64,000 bases of DNA, taken from assembly GCF_014132355.1 (NCBI RefSeq), contig NZ_BLZO01000046.1:1-64000 (forward strand), read 5' to 3'. The translations under genes were made by a program, and so were the position numbers. The stretch comes from Okeania sp. KiyG1. Lineage in GTDB: Bacteria; Cyanobacteriota; Cyanobacteriia; Cyanobacteriales; Microcoleaceae. Positions 47,976 to 57,909 of this stretch are shown here, in pieces. Below the pieces are notes generated by a model, which saw nothing but the letters and a program-made list of their open reading frames with translations, ran no database searches and was not told where the DNA came from. The stretch's first letter is position 1. Each line of letters begins with the position of its first letter.

Positions 47976-50900
47976 ATGGAACAGAGAAGTTTGAAAAATT
48001 ACACAGGATTAGGAGATAAACTGCTAGTATCCCTAAATCTCCGTTCTGAGGAAGTAGAGCGAACCTTACTAATGTTTGCCGTATATACTCTTACTTCTGT
48101 AGGATTAATTTGGTTAGAACTAAGTACAGTTAGTTTATTTTTAGACCAGTATGGTGCTGATAAACTACCATGGATATATATTGCCAGTGCTGTTATAGGT
48201 TCGGGTTTGGGTTTTGTCTATTCCTGGCTACAAAAAATCATGCCTCTGCGTCGAGTAATAGTAGTTATTCTATTACTAATGGCAGCGCCTCTGTTTTTAT
48301 TTCGTTTCGGTATTGGCATCGAAAATATACAGATAGCTGGCCTGAGTTTAGCTTTTCTGACTACCTTTATGATGTGGTTGTGGGTAGAAGCTTGTTATTT
48401 GCTCAACGATTTGAATACTTCAATCACAGCTAATCAGTTATTTAACATCAGAGAAATTAAGCGAACATATCCAATAATTAGTAGTGGTTTTTTAGTAGCA
48501 GGAGTAATTAGTGGATTTTCTCTACCTTTAGTACTATTATTTGCTGGATTGAGTAATGTTACAATAATATCTGGATTAATGATAGTATTTGGGTCAGGAA
48601 TACTATTATTTTTATCAGAAAAATATCAACAATCTTTTCCGGACTCTAGTCGCTGGATACCAGAAGAAGACGAACAAGAATTTTCTACTCGGAACATCCA
48701 AGGACCTCTACAAGGTTATATACTGCCATTAATCACATTCTTTGTAATAGCAGAAGTTCTCTATGTATTAATAGACTTTCAATTCTTTTATCAACTAGAA
48801 CTGCAAAACCCAACCACTGATGGAGCAAGTCAAATAGCAACTTTCTTGGGCTTGTTTGAGGGAGTTTTGAGTACCTGCCAAGTAGCAACTCAATGGTTTG
48901 CCTCTAGTCGTCTCGTAGAAAGAATAGGAGTTTTTGGTACGGCAATGGTACTACCAATAGGGGCAATAGCTTTAGGCTTATTTTCTTTTACAGGTGCAAT
49001 AACAGGATTATTTTCAGTATTTATCGGATTAGTAATTCTGAGATTTTTAGATGAGTTACTACACTATACATTGATTGAAACTACTGGACCTGTTTTATTC
49101 CAACCTCTGCCTGAAAATATTCGTAGTGATGTTCAAACAATGGTAAATGGGGTGGCAGAACCATTTTCTACAGGTTTGAGTGGATTAATAATCCTAGCAA
49201 TTCTCTGGTTATGTAGATTAATATTAAATCCTAGTCAAAGTGGGTTTCAAGACCGGCAGGGTCTAATATTTGTCGTAGCAATTCTGATATTTGGTTTCGT
49301 ATGGTTGGGAGTAATATGGTTAATCAGAAGTCAATATGTAGGCTTGTTAGTGAGAAGCGCTGGTAAAGGAAGACTTGGTGTTTTAGATGTAGATATGCGG
49401 GCACTGAAGCGCTCGGTAGTAGAAACTTTGGAAAAAGGTACATCAGAAGAAGATAAGCGTTCCTGTATTGAGTTGCTCAGTCAAATAGATAAAAAAAATG
49501 TAGGGGAAATATTGGCTCCACTTTTGCCGGTGATGTCATCTGAATTACAACGTCAAAGTCTGGAAGTAATGTTGAATCATCCTAACCCTACTTATCTAGA
49601 ACAAGTGCGTTCCCTAGCCCAGACATCAGTACCGCCAGAAGTATTGGCTTTAGCGTTACGCTATATCTGGCTGACAGAATCAGAGCCAGATATTAATCAA
49701 ATACGACTTTATTTACAACCTTCAGTAGACCCAGTGGTAAGAGGTACTGCCGCAGCTTTAATTATGCGTCGAGGCGATCGAGGACAAAAAGCTGAAGCTA
49801 CTAATGTTTTACGCAGGATGATTACTTCCAAACAAGAAAAAGAAAGAGTGATGGGTGTTCGTGCTTTGGGGGAAGCAGATTATTTGCAAGGGCTACGATT
49901 GTATGTTCCTAGTTTATTACAGGATGAATCGTTACGAGTACGAAAGTATTGCATGGATGTCATTGCTGCTACTCATTTGGAAAACTATTATCCCTCTTTA
50001 TTACGAGGTTTGTCTTACAAATCTACTCGAGAAGCTGCATTACAAGCATTGGTTAGGTTAGGTAATGATGGGATTCCAATGTTGGTAAAGTTGGCAGATG
50101 ATGCTCATAAGTCAGATTTGGCCAGATTACAGGCTTGGAATGCTATTGGTGAAATTGGTACACTCGAAGCGCTGGATGCTCTGGTAAACAGAATGATGAC
50201 TACTTGGGGTCTGACACGCCGTAATATTATGCGAAGGTTGTTGACAATGCCAGGGGAAGTTGGAATTGAGGGGGTGCTTGAACGGGTAGGTCGTAGCGGT
50301 GTAGAAATTTTAATTGAGCAAGAGTTGATGTTTCTGGGGCAGATTTATGGAAGTATAGTAGATTTGTCTGGAGTGGATATGACTTCTACTACTGCTCTAT
50401 CTCCTATCGTAGAGGAGGAAGTTAATGGAAAATTGACTACTGATTATACACAAATGTTACTGCGGGCATTAAAATTGCTGGAGTTAGATGCTATAGAACG
50501 GTGTTTCTTATTAATGAAGTTTCTCTATCCGTTGGGAGCTATTCAGGCAGCAGCTTTTAATATTAAGTCTGAATCACGTTCAAATTTAGCCCGTGGTTTA
50601 GAAATTTTAGATAATACTGTGGATATTTCTTGTAAGCGATCGCTGATTGATATTTTGGAGCAACACAGTTATGAGGAGAAGTTAAGTAGTTTGTCTGAGA
50701 TAGTGGTTTATAAACTAATGGCTCCTAGCGAACGTTTACGGCATCTGCTAGATTTACGTCATTTTCTTTCTGATTGGGCTTTGGCTTGTTGTTTACAGAT
50801 GGCTCGTGCAGCTCGTTGGAGTTTAACTGCAGAGCAAACTTTAGTTTGTTTGCGTCATCCTACAGGTTTTGTGCGGGAGGCGGCTTTAGCTTATTTACGG

Positions 50901-51011
50901 ATGGCATCTCAACGTGCTTTGGTTGAATTATTGCCTAATTTGAGGAGTGACCCAGATCCTCTGGTAGCTGCTCAAGTAGAACAAATGATTGTTGAATTGG
51001 GGATTGGTTAA
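47976..51011 (+). CDS. MFS/ATP-ADP-translocase-like membrane protein with C-terminal HEAT repeats
   Basis: 1011 residues from ATG 47976 (MEQRSLKNYTGLGDKLL). The frame is open back to 47889, but that part overlaps TnpB debris. About 12 membrane segments occupy residues 30-470, resembling the NTT/MFS type carriers (TVSLFLDQYGADKLPWIYI, WLWVEACYLLNDLN, ETTGPVLFQPLPENIRSDVQ). The remaining ~520 residues are soluble helical repeats of HEAT type (VRGTAAALIMRRGD, RVMGVRALGEADYLQG, LARLQAWNAIGEIGTLEALD). The substrate is unknown. The family is characteristic of cyanobacteria. I expect functional linkage to the cyclic-nucleotide-binding protein 2.9 kb downstream. Confidence 0.82.
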   Translation: MEQRSLKNYTGLGDKLLVSLNLRSEEVERTLLMFAVYTLTSVGLIWLELSTVSLFLDQYGADKLPWIYIASAVIGSGLGFVYSWLQKIMPLRRVIVVILLLMAAPLFLFRFGIGIENIQIAGLSLAFLTTFMMWLWVEACYLLNDLNTSITANQLFNIREIKRTYPIISSGFLVAGVISGFSLPLVLLFAGLSNVTIISGLMIVFGSGILLFLSEKYQQSFPDSSRWIPEEDEQEFSTRNIQGPLQGYILPLITFFVIAEVLYVLIDFQFFYQLELQNPTTDGASQIATFLGLFEGVLSTCQVATQWFASSRLVERIGVFGTAMVLPIGAIALGLFSFTGAITGLFSVFIGLVILRFLDELLHYTLIETTGPVLFQPLPENIRSDVQTMVNGVAEPFSTGLSGLIILAILWLCRLILNPSQSGFQDRQGLIFVVAILIFGFVWLGVIWLIRSQYVGLLVRSAGKGRLGVLDVDMRALKRSVVETLEKGTSEEDKRSCIELLSQIDKKNVGEILAPLLPVMSSELQRQSLEVMLNHPNPTYLEQVRSLAQTSVPPEVLALALRYIWLTESEPDINQIRLYLQPSVDPVVRGTAAALIMRRGDRGQKAEATNVLRRMITSKQEKERVMGVRALGEADYLQGLRLYVPSLLQDESLRVRKYCMDVIAATHLENYYPSLLRGLSYKSTREAALQALVRLGNDGIPMLVKLADDAHKSDLARLQAWNAIGEIGTLEALDALVNRMMTTWGLTRRNIMRRLLTMPGEVGIEGVLERVGRSGVEILIEQELMFLGQIYGSIVDLSGVDMTSTTALSPIVEEEVNGKLTTDYTQMLLRALKLLELDAIERCFLLMKFLYPLGAIQAAAFNIKSESRSNLARGLEILDNTVDISCKRSLIDILEQHSYEEKLSSLSEIVVYKLMAPSERLRHLLDLRHFLSDWALACCLQMARAARWSLTAEQTLVCLRHPTGFVREAALAYLRMASQRALVELLPNLRSDPDPLVAAQVEQMIVELGIG

Positions 51012-51075
51012 TAATAGCAGGGTAGTTGTCCTAATTTGGATAAGTAGATAGGCAAATTTATTTGTATCAGGAGTT

Positions 51076-51527
51076 ATATCAAATCCGGTAGCATCGGTGT
51101 AATTAGATGGGGAGATGGGGGACCCACCCCTAACCCCTCCCTGGAGGGGAGAAATATTTGGTAATCGTTGAAGATGGAACATTTTTTACGTGCCGAATTA
51201 AACGGATTTGATATTACGCAAAGACACTATATATAGCGTATGGCAAATAGAGCGATTGCTGACGCAAAGCTCCGCTAACGCTTAAAAATAGAGAGCGATT
51301 GCTGACGCAAAGCTCCGCTAACGCCTCAAGACAAGTACCATTGTAAAAACAAGGTTAATATCAAATCCGGTAGCATCGGTGTAATTAGATGGGGAGATGG
51401 GGGACCCACCCCTAACCCCTCCCTGGAGGGGAATGTGGGGGGATGGGGGGATGGGGAGATGGAGAAATATTTGGTAATCGTTGAAGATGGAACATTTTTT
51501 ACGTGCCGAATTAAACGGATTTGATAT
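51076..51527. mobile_element. Two family B miniature elements in tandem
   Basis: 51076-51214 and 51358-51527 both run from ATATCAAATCCGGTAGCATC to TGCCGAATTAAACGGATTTG(ATAT). The second contains an added G-rich minisatellite. Between them is a duplicated GAGCGATTGCTGACGCAAAG motif. Confidence 0.8.
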
Positions 51528-51714
51528 AAAAAGTATCTATCAAATAAAAATAGCCCTGAATTTTATTGTGGGTTTCTTCAGTTCTTTTCTCAGATAATCT
51601 GAGAGTAATTCCCATTTGACTTTATAGATAGTTTTTCCTATTTTCGCACTCTATCTTTTTAAAAAGTTCCAGACTAACATAGCACAGGCTATATGATTTT
51701 TTTGAATTTTACTG

Positions 51715-52593
51715 AGACGACATTGACAAAATTCGCTTCCGTGTTAATTGCTTAATTCTGGCGTGAAATTCTTCAATCTTCCATCTAGTTTTAGTTTCAA
51801 ATTCCACCGCATAAGAGTGAAGATTGACTTAAGTCATTAGTTGCTATATATTCTGTTCTGTTGGTAGAAACAGTTGCCCAGAATAGCTTAACTTTTTTAT
51901 CTCAAAGGAATTCCTTTGATTTTAACTATTTTACCTGATATTTTTTCTGATTCACTCCAGTTTAACTCTCCTATATTTTTATATTTCTCAATTGCGACCA
52001 GTCTCATCTACGCTTACGATTTATTTTTAAGGGACAGTAATAAATTTTTTCTAAGTTATCTATATAATCCCATTAACCTTTGTGTTACATACCAACTATC
52101 CATTAACACAGTCTTAAATTGTAATTTTGTATTATTTACTACATTTAATATCATTTCTTCAACATGATCGCTCCTCACGTTTTATTATCAGTATCTGGGT
52201 CATAAAGCGCGATAATCTATAAGCCAAAACTGTTCTATTTTTGGATTAAAATATATACAATTTACTATCCCTATACCACGTTGGCGTAGCCTTGCGTCAG
52301 CAAATTACTTTATGCTCATTACCACGCTCACTGTCGCCGGACTAATTCAATTTTGTTACCATATTTCTTGTTGAGAACTGTATCATCAAAGATTAAATAG
52401 CCTTCTGTATTAGCCACAATTTCATGCACGAACATTTCGATCTAATTCTTGAGAATCAAAATTTTCGATTCTCAAATAACGATTGATCCTGTCATGGCTA
52501 ATATTTTCTAGGTGATTTGCTAAGTTTGTAATAGTATAATTTGTATAAGAATTCAGTAAATATTGGTATGGGATCAATATAGTTAAAATTCAT
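51715..52593 (-). pseudogene. DDE transposase remnant, IS701/IS4-like
   Basis: Minus-strand reading from ATG 52593 gives NFNYIDPIPIFTEFL, then in other frames TNLANHLENISHDRINRYLR, FDSQELDRNV, EIVANTEGYLIFDDTVLNKK with the catalytic Asp context, NKIELVRRQ, VKLFWATVSTNRTEYIATND and FETKTRWKIEEFHARIKQLT, the last holding the YREK-type Glu region. Several frameshifts and stops are present, and a GCGTAGCCTTGCGTCAGC repeat has entered near 52283. No clear terminal repeats were found. Confidence 0.7.
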
Positions 52594-52718
52594 ATTTTTA
52601 GCTCAAATTAACAAGAATATAATTTTATAATAATTAAAGTATTTTGGCAAAATTTATTTACAATTAGCAACATCTATATATTTGAGAATAAACTATATCT
52701 AGTGTCTTTGCATAAGTT

Positions 52719-52869
52719 ATACCATTTCTCAAAAGTAATGCTATGCTTGGAAGGCAGTAAAAATAACTAAAAAAACCATAAAGGCTAGTTAACAATACAA
52801 TTACGTTAATAAATAGTATTTAGAAATAGAAAATCCAAGTATAGCAAAGTTTTTGAGAATTAGTATTAT
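52719..52869. mobile_element. Short family C-like element
   Basis: ATACCATTTCTCAAAAGTAA (52719) and TTTTTGAGAATTAGTATTAT (ending 52869) are inverted, as are TGCTATGCTTGGA and TCCAAGTATAGCA just inside. The interior is shorter than in other family C copies. Confidence 0.65.
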
Positions 52870-53102
52870 GATAATTTTCTTGTTGAGGCGAGCGCTGAAA
52901 AAAAATGTAGCGTTAGCGGAGCTTTGCGTCAGCAATCGCTCTATTTGTCATACGCTATAGATAGTGTCTTTGCGTAAGTCCTGTGTATATCTACATACAA
53001 TACTAAATGCCGAAGTAGAATTATGGTTTTTTGATGAACTTGACATCCTCTCCCGTTAAAGAGGAGGTCCTCCTGAGAAGGTCCTCCTAAATTAACTATC
53101 TA
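52870..53102. other. Intergenic with family G-type end
   Basis: GCGTTAGCGGAGCTTTGCGT and GTGTCTTTGCGTAAGTCCTG (about 52908-52982) are shared with 51222-51330 and 56900-56988. No gene is seen. Confidence 0.45.
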
Positions 53103-53384
53103 ATACCATTTCTCACGCAAGAATGCTATGTATGATTGGGTGGGGAAGTTGGTTCGTGTGGGATGTTGGTTGGTGTGGGAAGTTAGTTCGTGTGGGAAGT
53201 TGGTTGGTGTGGGAAGTTAGTTCGTGTGGGAAGTTGGTTCGTGTGGGAGGTGGGGGGAGGGGTTAAAAGTAGGAAAAATAATTACTAACCGACTAATAAT
53301 TGTCAAAAAAAGACTTGGAATCTTGGTAAATATTTGACTGTTGAAGTATAACTGAAGTATAACATTGCTTTTGGGAATTGGTAT
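53103..53384. mobile_element. Family C element with GTGTGGGAAGTTGGTT minisatellite
   Basis: ATACCATTTCTCACGCAAGA (53103) to TTTTGGGAATTGGTAT (53384), inverted relative to 25469-25680. A 16-bp minisatellite fills 53150-53250. A family A element starts five bases later. Confidence 0.8.
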
Positions 53385-53388
53385 AATT

Positions 53389-53633
53389 AGGGTTTACGCT
53401 CATAAAGCTAAAAGTCAGGATAGCTTACGGTAATGGAGCTTTTTATATTCAGTTGATATCCTAGTTTATGGCTCTTATTGGCATCAATTTACTGAAATTT
53501 TCTGCTGAAATTCAAGAAAATTTCTTCACATAAAATGGCCGAAACCGTTGTCTGTTCCCCACATCTGGTGCGTTCCCGCGTCTGGTGCGTCCCCGCGTCC
53601 TACCCCCAGCAACCAATTTTTTTAGCAGACCCT
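53389..53633. mobile_element. Diverged family A element
   Basis: AGGGTTTACGCTCATAAAGC (53389) to TTAGCAGACCCT (53633). A lone family B end (GCTACCGGATTTGATAT) follows at about 53646-53661. Confidence 0.6.
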
Positions 53634-53891
53634 AATTATACTGATGCTACCGGATTTGATATAAAAACTCAATCTCTTTTCCCTTTTTTTTCAAATATTT
53701 CTGTTTATCTTTTATGTTACTTGGGCAAAAAGTCTATTGATATGATTAATTTTAATTATGGAATAGTGTAAACTAAATAAATACCAGGTCATCTATCAAA
53801 TGTTATCTAAACATTATTAAACATTAAAATTTGCTCAATAAAACATGATTATTAAATTTGTTTATTCATCAAAAGGAAGGGTGTAAACGTT

Positions 53892-54359
53892 ATGCTGACA
53901 AGTGTAGAGCGTCTTTTATTTATTAGAGCTGTGCCAATTTTTAGAGAATTAAGAGATGATTTCTTAGTACGTTTAGCTTCTGTTATGGATGAGCTATCTT
54001 TTCCTAATAGTCATAGTATTTTTACTGAAGGGCAAGAGGGAAGGTCTCTTTATATTGTGGTATCTGGTAAAGTTAGAGTTCATTTGGCAGACCGGGAGTT
54101 AGCAAGGTTAGAACAAGGAGCTTGTTTTGGTGAAATGTCTTTGTTTGATGCTGAACCTCGTTCTGCTTCTGTCACTACTTTAGAAACTTGTGAGTGTTTG
54201 ATGTTAACTCAAATGCAACTTTATGATGCAATTGATGAAACACCGGATATTGCTATTAATATTATTCGTTTGTTGTCTCGTCGTATTCGTGAACTTAATC
54301 AAAAACTTAATGCTAGAGAAAATAATATGGCTACTACTAAGGTAGCCGAGTTTCGTTAG
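53892..54359 (+). CDS. Cyclic-nucleotide-binding (Crp-type) domain protein
   Basis: 155 residues: one cNMP-binding beta-roll (about 10-130) and a short helical tail. There is no DNA-binding HTH, so it is not a Crp transcription factor. The phosphate-binding cassette FGEMSLFDAEPRSASV keeps the Gly-Glu and Arg-Ser/Ala positions used to hold cAMP or cGMP. AAGGAAGG about 10 bases upstream of ATG 53892 is a good ribosome binding site. It probably works with the MFS-HEAT protein upstream, from which it is now separated by a transposase remnant and miniature elements; this pairing is my inference. Confidence 0.88.
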   Translation: MLTSVERLLFIRAVPIFRELRDDFLVRLASVMDELSFPNSHSIFTEGQEGRSLYIVVSGKVRVHLADRELARLEQGACFGEMSLFDAEPRSASVTTLETCECLMLTQMQLYDAIDETPDIAINIIRLLSRRIRELNQKLNARENNMATTKVAEFR

Positions 54360-54474
54360 TTGACCAAAACATTAAGTAAATTGGTTTTGTCTAAGCAAAA
54401 CCAACATCGTTTTTATCATACTATTTCTTCTAGTACATAAGATAGGCAGGGAATGCAAAGCTCGAAAATTATGA

Positions 54475-54807
54475 CTAGAATAGACGAAAAATAAATGGAT
54501 AACTATAAGGCTTATTAGGATTATTCATCACATTGAGAATGGCAATAATTGGCATAACAAAACTAATAATTGCTAACAAAACTAATAAAGGAATGCCAAT
54601 AATCAACGAGGTTAATATGCCGAATATAATAGCGTAAATATAAATATTAATATGAAAATTCAAAGATTCTTTAGCATTAGTTTTTACAACTGAATCATCA
54701 GTTAAGAGTAAAATAGCTATTGGTATCCCTACAGATACAATAGTTGTACTCAAGAAAATTGCTCCATGACATAAAACTGATAGAATTTTTCTTTTGTCAG
54801 CATCCAT
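54475..54807 (-). CDS. DUF4870 small membrane protein
   Basis: 110 residues from ATG 54807, chosen because AGGAGAAATATT precedes it; an in-frame ATG exists at 54861. DADKRKILSVLCHGAIFLST, then membrane segments at about 10-34, 52-72 and 74-98, with the family motif KESLNFHINIYIYAIIFGIL. The C-terminus NPNKPYSYPFIFRL is also typical. Function of the family is unknown. Confidence 0.85.
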   Translation of the reverse strand: MDADKRKILSVLCHGAIFLSTTIVSVGIPIAILLLTDDSVVKTNAKESLNFHINIYIYAIIFGILTSLIIGIPLLVLLAIISFVMPIIAILNVMNNPNKPYSYPFIFRLF

Positions 54808-55150
54808 TAAATATTTCTCCTGATTCAAATTAGATATTTGTTTTTTCAAGTCAAAAAACAAGAGGCAGAGGCCAGTAATTTAGTGGTTATGAAATTGACT
54901 TAAGTCTAATTATAGCTCTGTTGTTTGTTTTGTTTTCTGGCGGATAGGAATTTAAATTAAAAATTATGTTCCTTGTTTTGGTGTAGAAGTACAATTTAGT
55001 TTGCCCTGATGTTTTTCAACAATAACTTGATAACTAATTGATAATCCTAGACCAGTACCACTGACTACAGGTTTCGTAGTAAAGAATGGGTCAAATATTT
55101 TCTGACAAACTATTTGTGTGATGGCTATACCATTATCCGAAATTATCATT

Positions 55151-56282
55151 AGACATCTCCAAAATGGAAAATAAGGTAAAATTATCAGAGCCGTTTATGT
55201 ATGCGATCGCTAAAATGAATCCAACTTTAGAATATATTTATAATCATCCAAAGCAAACAAAAAGAATTATTGGCATTAGTTATGAACAACTAATAAAATT
55301 AATAGAAAATGCTCAGAAAATTGAAGCAGAAGTAAGATACAGAAAAGCTATTTGTGAAAAAAGGTTAATCAAAGCAGGAGGTGGTAGAAAAAAAATACTA
55401 AGTAGTGAGTCATAAATTCTATTAATTTTATATTATTTACATAATATACCGACATTTCAATTGTTGGCAATAAATTTTGGAGTTAGTGAATCAACTGCTA
55501 ACAATATATTCCATTATTGGGTAGACATTTTTCGGAAATTTTTACCAGCAAGCTTGTTGGAGCAAGTCAAAAAAAAAGAATCAGATGAATTCTGGGTTAA
55601 AGAAATATTGAAAGAGCTAGAATTAATTGTAGACAGTACAGAACAAGATAGAGAAAGACCAGTACACCAGGAAAAACAGAAAAAATATTATTCAGGGAAA
55701 CAAAAAGTCATACATTTAAAAACCAAATAATAATTACAGAGAAAGGAGAAGAAATAGTGGATGTAGTAGTAGGAGAAAGAGGTCCAGAAAGTGATATAAA
55801 TTTATTCAAAAAACAACAAAAAAGTTTGATAAAGAACAAAAATTTCAAGGAGATAAAGGATATCAAGGAGGGGAAGAGTAGACACACCAAAAAAGAAAAA
55901 AAGAAACAAAAAAATGTCAAAATAAGCAAAGAAAGAGAATCAAAAAAAAAGCTCAGAAAAGAATATTTGTGGACCATGTAATAAGGCTGATAAAAATATT
56001 TGGAATAGCACGAGAAAGATTTAGATTAAAAGAATTTAATTATGAAAAGGTGCTCTTAACAATATGTAGTTTAGTTAGACTAAGAATAGGAGCATTAATA
56101 CTAGCATAATTCACAATTTATGTAGGAAATAAAAGACAGAAAAAAAGTATAAGAATGGTAAATAATTAACAGTAACTATCTCTAATACTGTAAAGTAGGT
56201 AAAAAAGGACTATCTTGAGGAGATGGCGATCGCTCCCTAAAAGATAGTTACAGTAAGCGCTTGATAATTTTTGGAGATGTCT
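55151..56282 (+). mobile_element. IS5-like insertion sequence, 1132 bp, with ATT target duplication
   Basis: Perfect inverted ends AGACATCTCCAAAA (55151) and TTTTGGAGATGTCT (ending 56282) are flanked by direct ATT at 55148-55150 and 56283-56285. The encoded transposase is a DDE_Tnp_4/IS5-type remnant. The same ends and the same ATT duplication occur on the 96-bp miniature elements at 4064-4958 and 5259-5484. Confidence 0.88.
55164..56109 (+). pseudogene. IS5-family DDE transposase, decayed
   Basis: Reads MENKVKLSEPFMYAIAKMNP, then the HTH of the DDE endonuclease superfamily (AGGGRKKILSSES). An in-frame TAA at 55413-55415, probably from CAA, follows, and the same frame continues ILLILYYLHNIPTFQLLAIN, FGVSESTANNIFHYWVDIFR. 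After about 55700 the frame changes more than once: KGEEIVDVVVGERGPESDIN, QKRIFVEHVIRLIKIFGIAR and LLTICSLVRLRIGALILA. The element is not autonomous in this copy. Confidence 0.82.
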
Positions 56283-56462
56283 ATTGCTACTTCTCCAGAA
56301 GATATAGCTTTTGTACTAATTTTAATAGTTGGTAAATTTTCCTGAGTATCTAAATGAGTATCTAAATTAGTATTTAATTTTTTACTTCTTTTATTTCCAT
56401 TTTCTGCTAAAGCATCAATAGCATTAGAAATAATGTTCATAAATACTTGATTTATCTGACTA

Positions 56463-56604
56463 ATATCATGTCCGGTTGAATAATTACACTTTGGAGAAGG
56501 GAAGGCAGAAGGCAGCTATGCTGTTTGCGCAGCATGACCTAGGAAAGGGAAAGAAAAGTTCAAAGGGAGAAGGTTTTTTATAACTGATTATCCGGACATG
56601 ATAT
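56463..56604. mobile_element. Family D miniature element truncating the kinase remnant
   Basis: ATATCATGTCCGGTTGAATA (56463) to GATTATCCGGACATGATAT (56604). It lies exactly where the kinase homology stops. Confidence 0.75.
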
Positions 56605-56681
56605 AACATAACATTTATTTATACTGATGATTTAAGACCAGCTTTATTTGCAAAAGTATAATTACCGAATAATTAATAATT

Positions 56682-57206
56682 AGGGTTTGCTGAAAAAGTC
56701 TTATGAGTGAAGGGAGGAGTCAGAACTCAGGAGTCAGAACTCAGGAGTCAGGAGAAATGGGAATTAATTAGGAGGTAGTCGGAAAAATTGTCCCTCAATT
56801 TTTCTGCCATAATCATCTCAAAATACTATAGCAATCAGGAATCAGTTGTGAGAATTGAGATGTTCCTTAAAAGTATAGAATATAGCAATTACTATACTTA
56901 GGACTTACGCAGATACGCTATATATAGCGCTCAAAACTATTGTCCAATCGTCTTTGAACTCTATAAATAGTGCCTTTGCGTAAGTGCTGATATTTATATA
57001 ATCTGTTTTTTCCTTCTTCCCTGTTCCCTGTTCCCAGATCCCAGATCCGGTGTTCCCTGTTCCCTAAAAGTTTGCAATATCTCACAACTCAAGTCATATT
57101 GCTATAGCTTTTTGAGCTGTTCGGTGGGAAAAGCTGGTACTTTTTTCAACCCAAAAACGCTAAAGCCTTTATTTATCAATACTTTGAGAATTAATCAGCA
57201 AGCCCT
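56682..57206. mobile_element. Three-level nest: family G inside family F inside family A
   Basis: Family A ends are at 56682 and 57206. Its interior is broken at AAAATACTA, where 56826-57117 has inverted ends CTATAGCAAT and ATTGCTATAG (family F, with GTTGTGAGA/TCTCACAAC just inside). Within F, 56900-56988 runs from AGGACTTACGC to GCGTAAGTGCT (family G). The unbroken family A copy at 12692-12962 shows the pre-insertion state. Confidence 0.8.
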
Positions 57207-57211
57207 AATTA

Positions 57212-57470
57212 ATGATTTGGTAATTATTCGGTAATTATTCAGCTTTATTATCCTCCCCTTTCAACGGGAAAAAAGCGGTCGTTTGCGGAGCAGTCCGTTA
57301 GGATGGGATGGCGCCATTCGGAGCGGCTCTGTCAAGAGCGGGTCTCCTCGCCATCCCACCCTACGGGAAGCTCTGCTTTTTCCGTTTGTCATGCTCCACA
57401 AACATGTTGCGTAGCAAAACGACCGCTTGTTTCTCCTGTAAAGGAGAGGCTTTAAACCTTAATTATTCGG
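57212..57470. repeat. Family H repeat with inserted hairpin module
   Basis: From AATTATTCGGTAATTATTCA through TCCTCCCCTTTCAACGGG to GTAAAGGAGAGGCTTTAAAC and TTAATTATTCGGTGAG. The centre (57290-57410) carries GGATGGGATGGCG and GAGCGGCTCTGTCAAGAGC modules seen also near 13020-13080. Confidence 0.6.
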
Positions 57471-57520
57471 TGAGGAATATAGTTTCCTGTATTCCAAATA
57501 TTTGAGAAAAACTCCATATA

Positions 57521-57701
57521 ATATCATGTCCGGATAATTAGTTATAAAAAAACTTTCTCCTTCTTCTCCTGTTCTCCTCTTCCTTCTTCTTTCTTCCTTC
57601 CTGACTTCCCCTCCCCTCCACGGTCGGGGTTAGGGGTGGGTTGACTCCTGAGTTCTGACTCCTCCGTAGTTATTTATAACTGTTCAACCGGACATGATAT
57701 A
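57521..57701. mobile_element. Family D miniature element
   Basis: ATATCATGTCCGGATAATTA (57521) to TTCAACCGGACATGATAT (57701), in the opposite orientation to 56463-56604. The rest of the gap to prfC (57702-57909) is plain AT-rich sequence. Confidence 0.75.
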
Positions 57702-57909
57702 ACTTACCTCTGGTCATAAATCATTCAATTATTTAGTTTTAATTTGTTTAATATTGCCTTGATTCTATTTATTTGTTTTTTATTTTAAGGTGATATATAT
57801 AGTAGTTTTAGGGCAGATTATATGATAATTATAAATATATCAAATATTATAGTCTAGCTCAATATATAATATGATTAACTGTTGCATATTTTAGGGGTTA
57901 AACTAAGTA

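Larger units (their letters stand above)
54964..56462 (-). pseudogene. Histidine kinase C-terminal remnant interrupted by an IS5-like element
   Basis: The ATPase domain of a sensor kinase is split. 56283-56462 encodes QINQVFMNIISNAIDALAEN (N box) to ISSGEVA, and 54964-55150 encodes MIISDNGIA, KIFDPFFTTKPV and GTGLGLSISYQVIVEKHQGK (G boxes). Removing the element and one ATT restores the frame exactly (EVAMIISDNG). The upstream part of the gene is cut off by a family D element at 56463. The end is also damaged: where related kinases read GTEF, TAA replaces the Glu codon. Non-functional. Confidence 0.85.
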
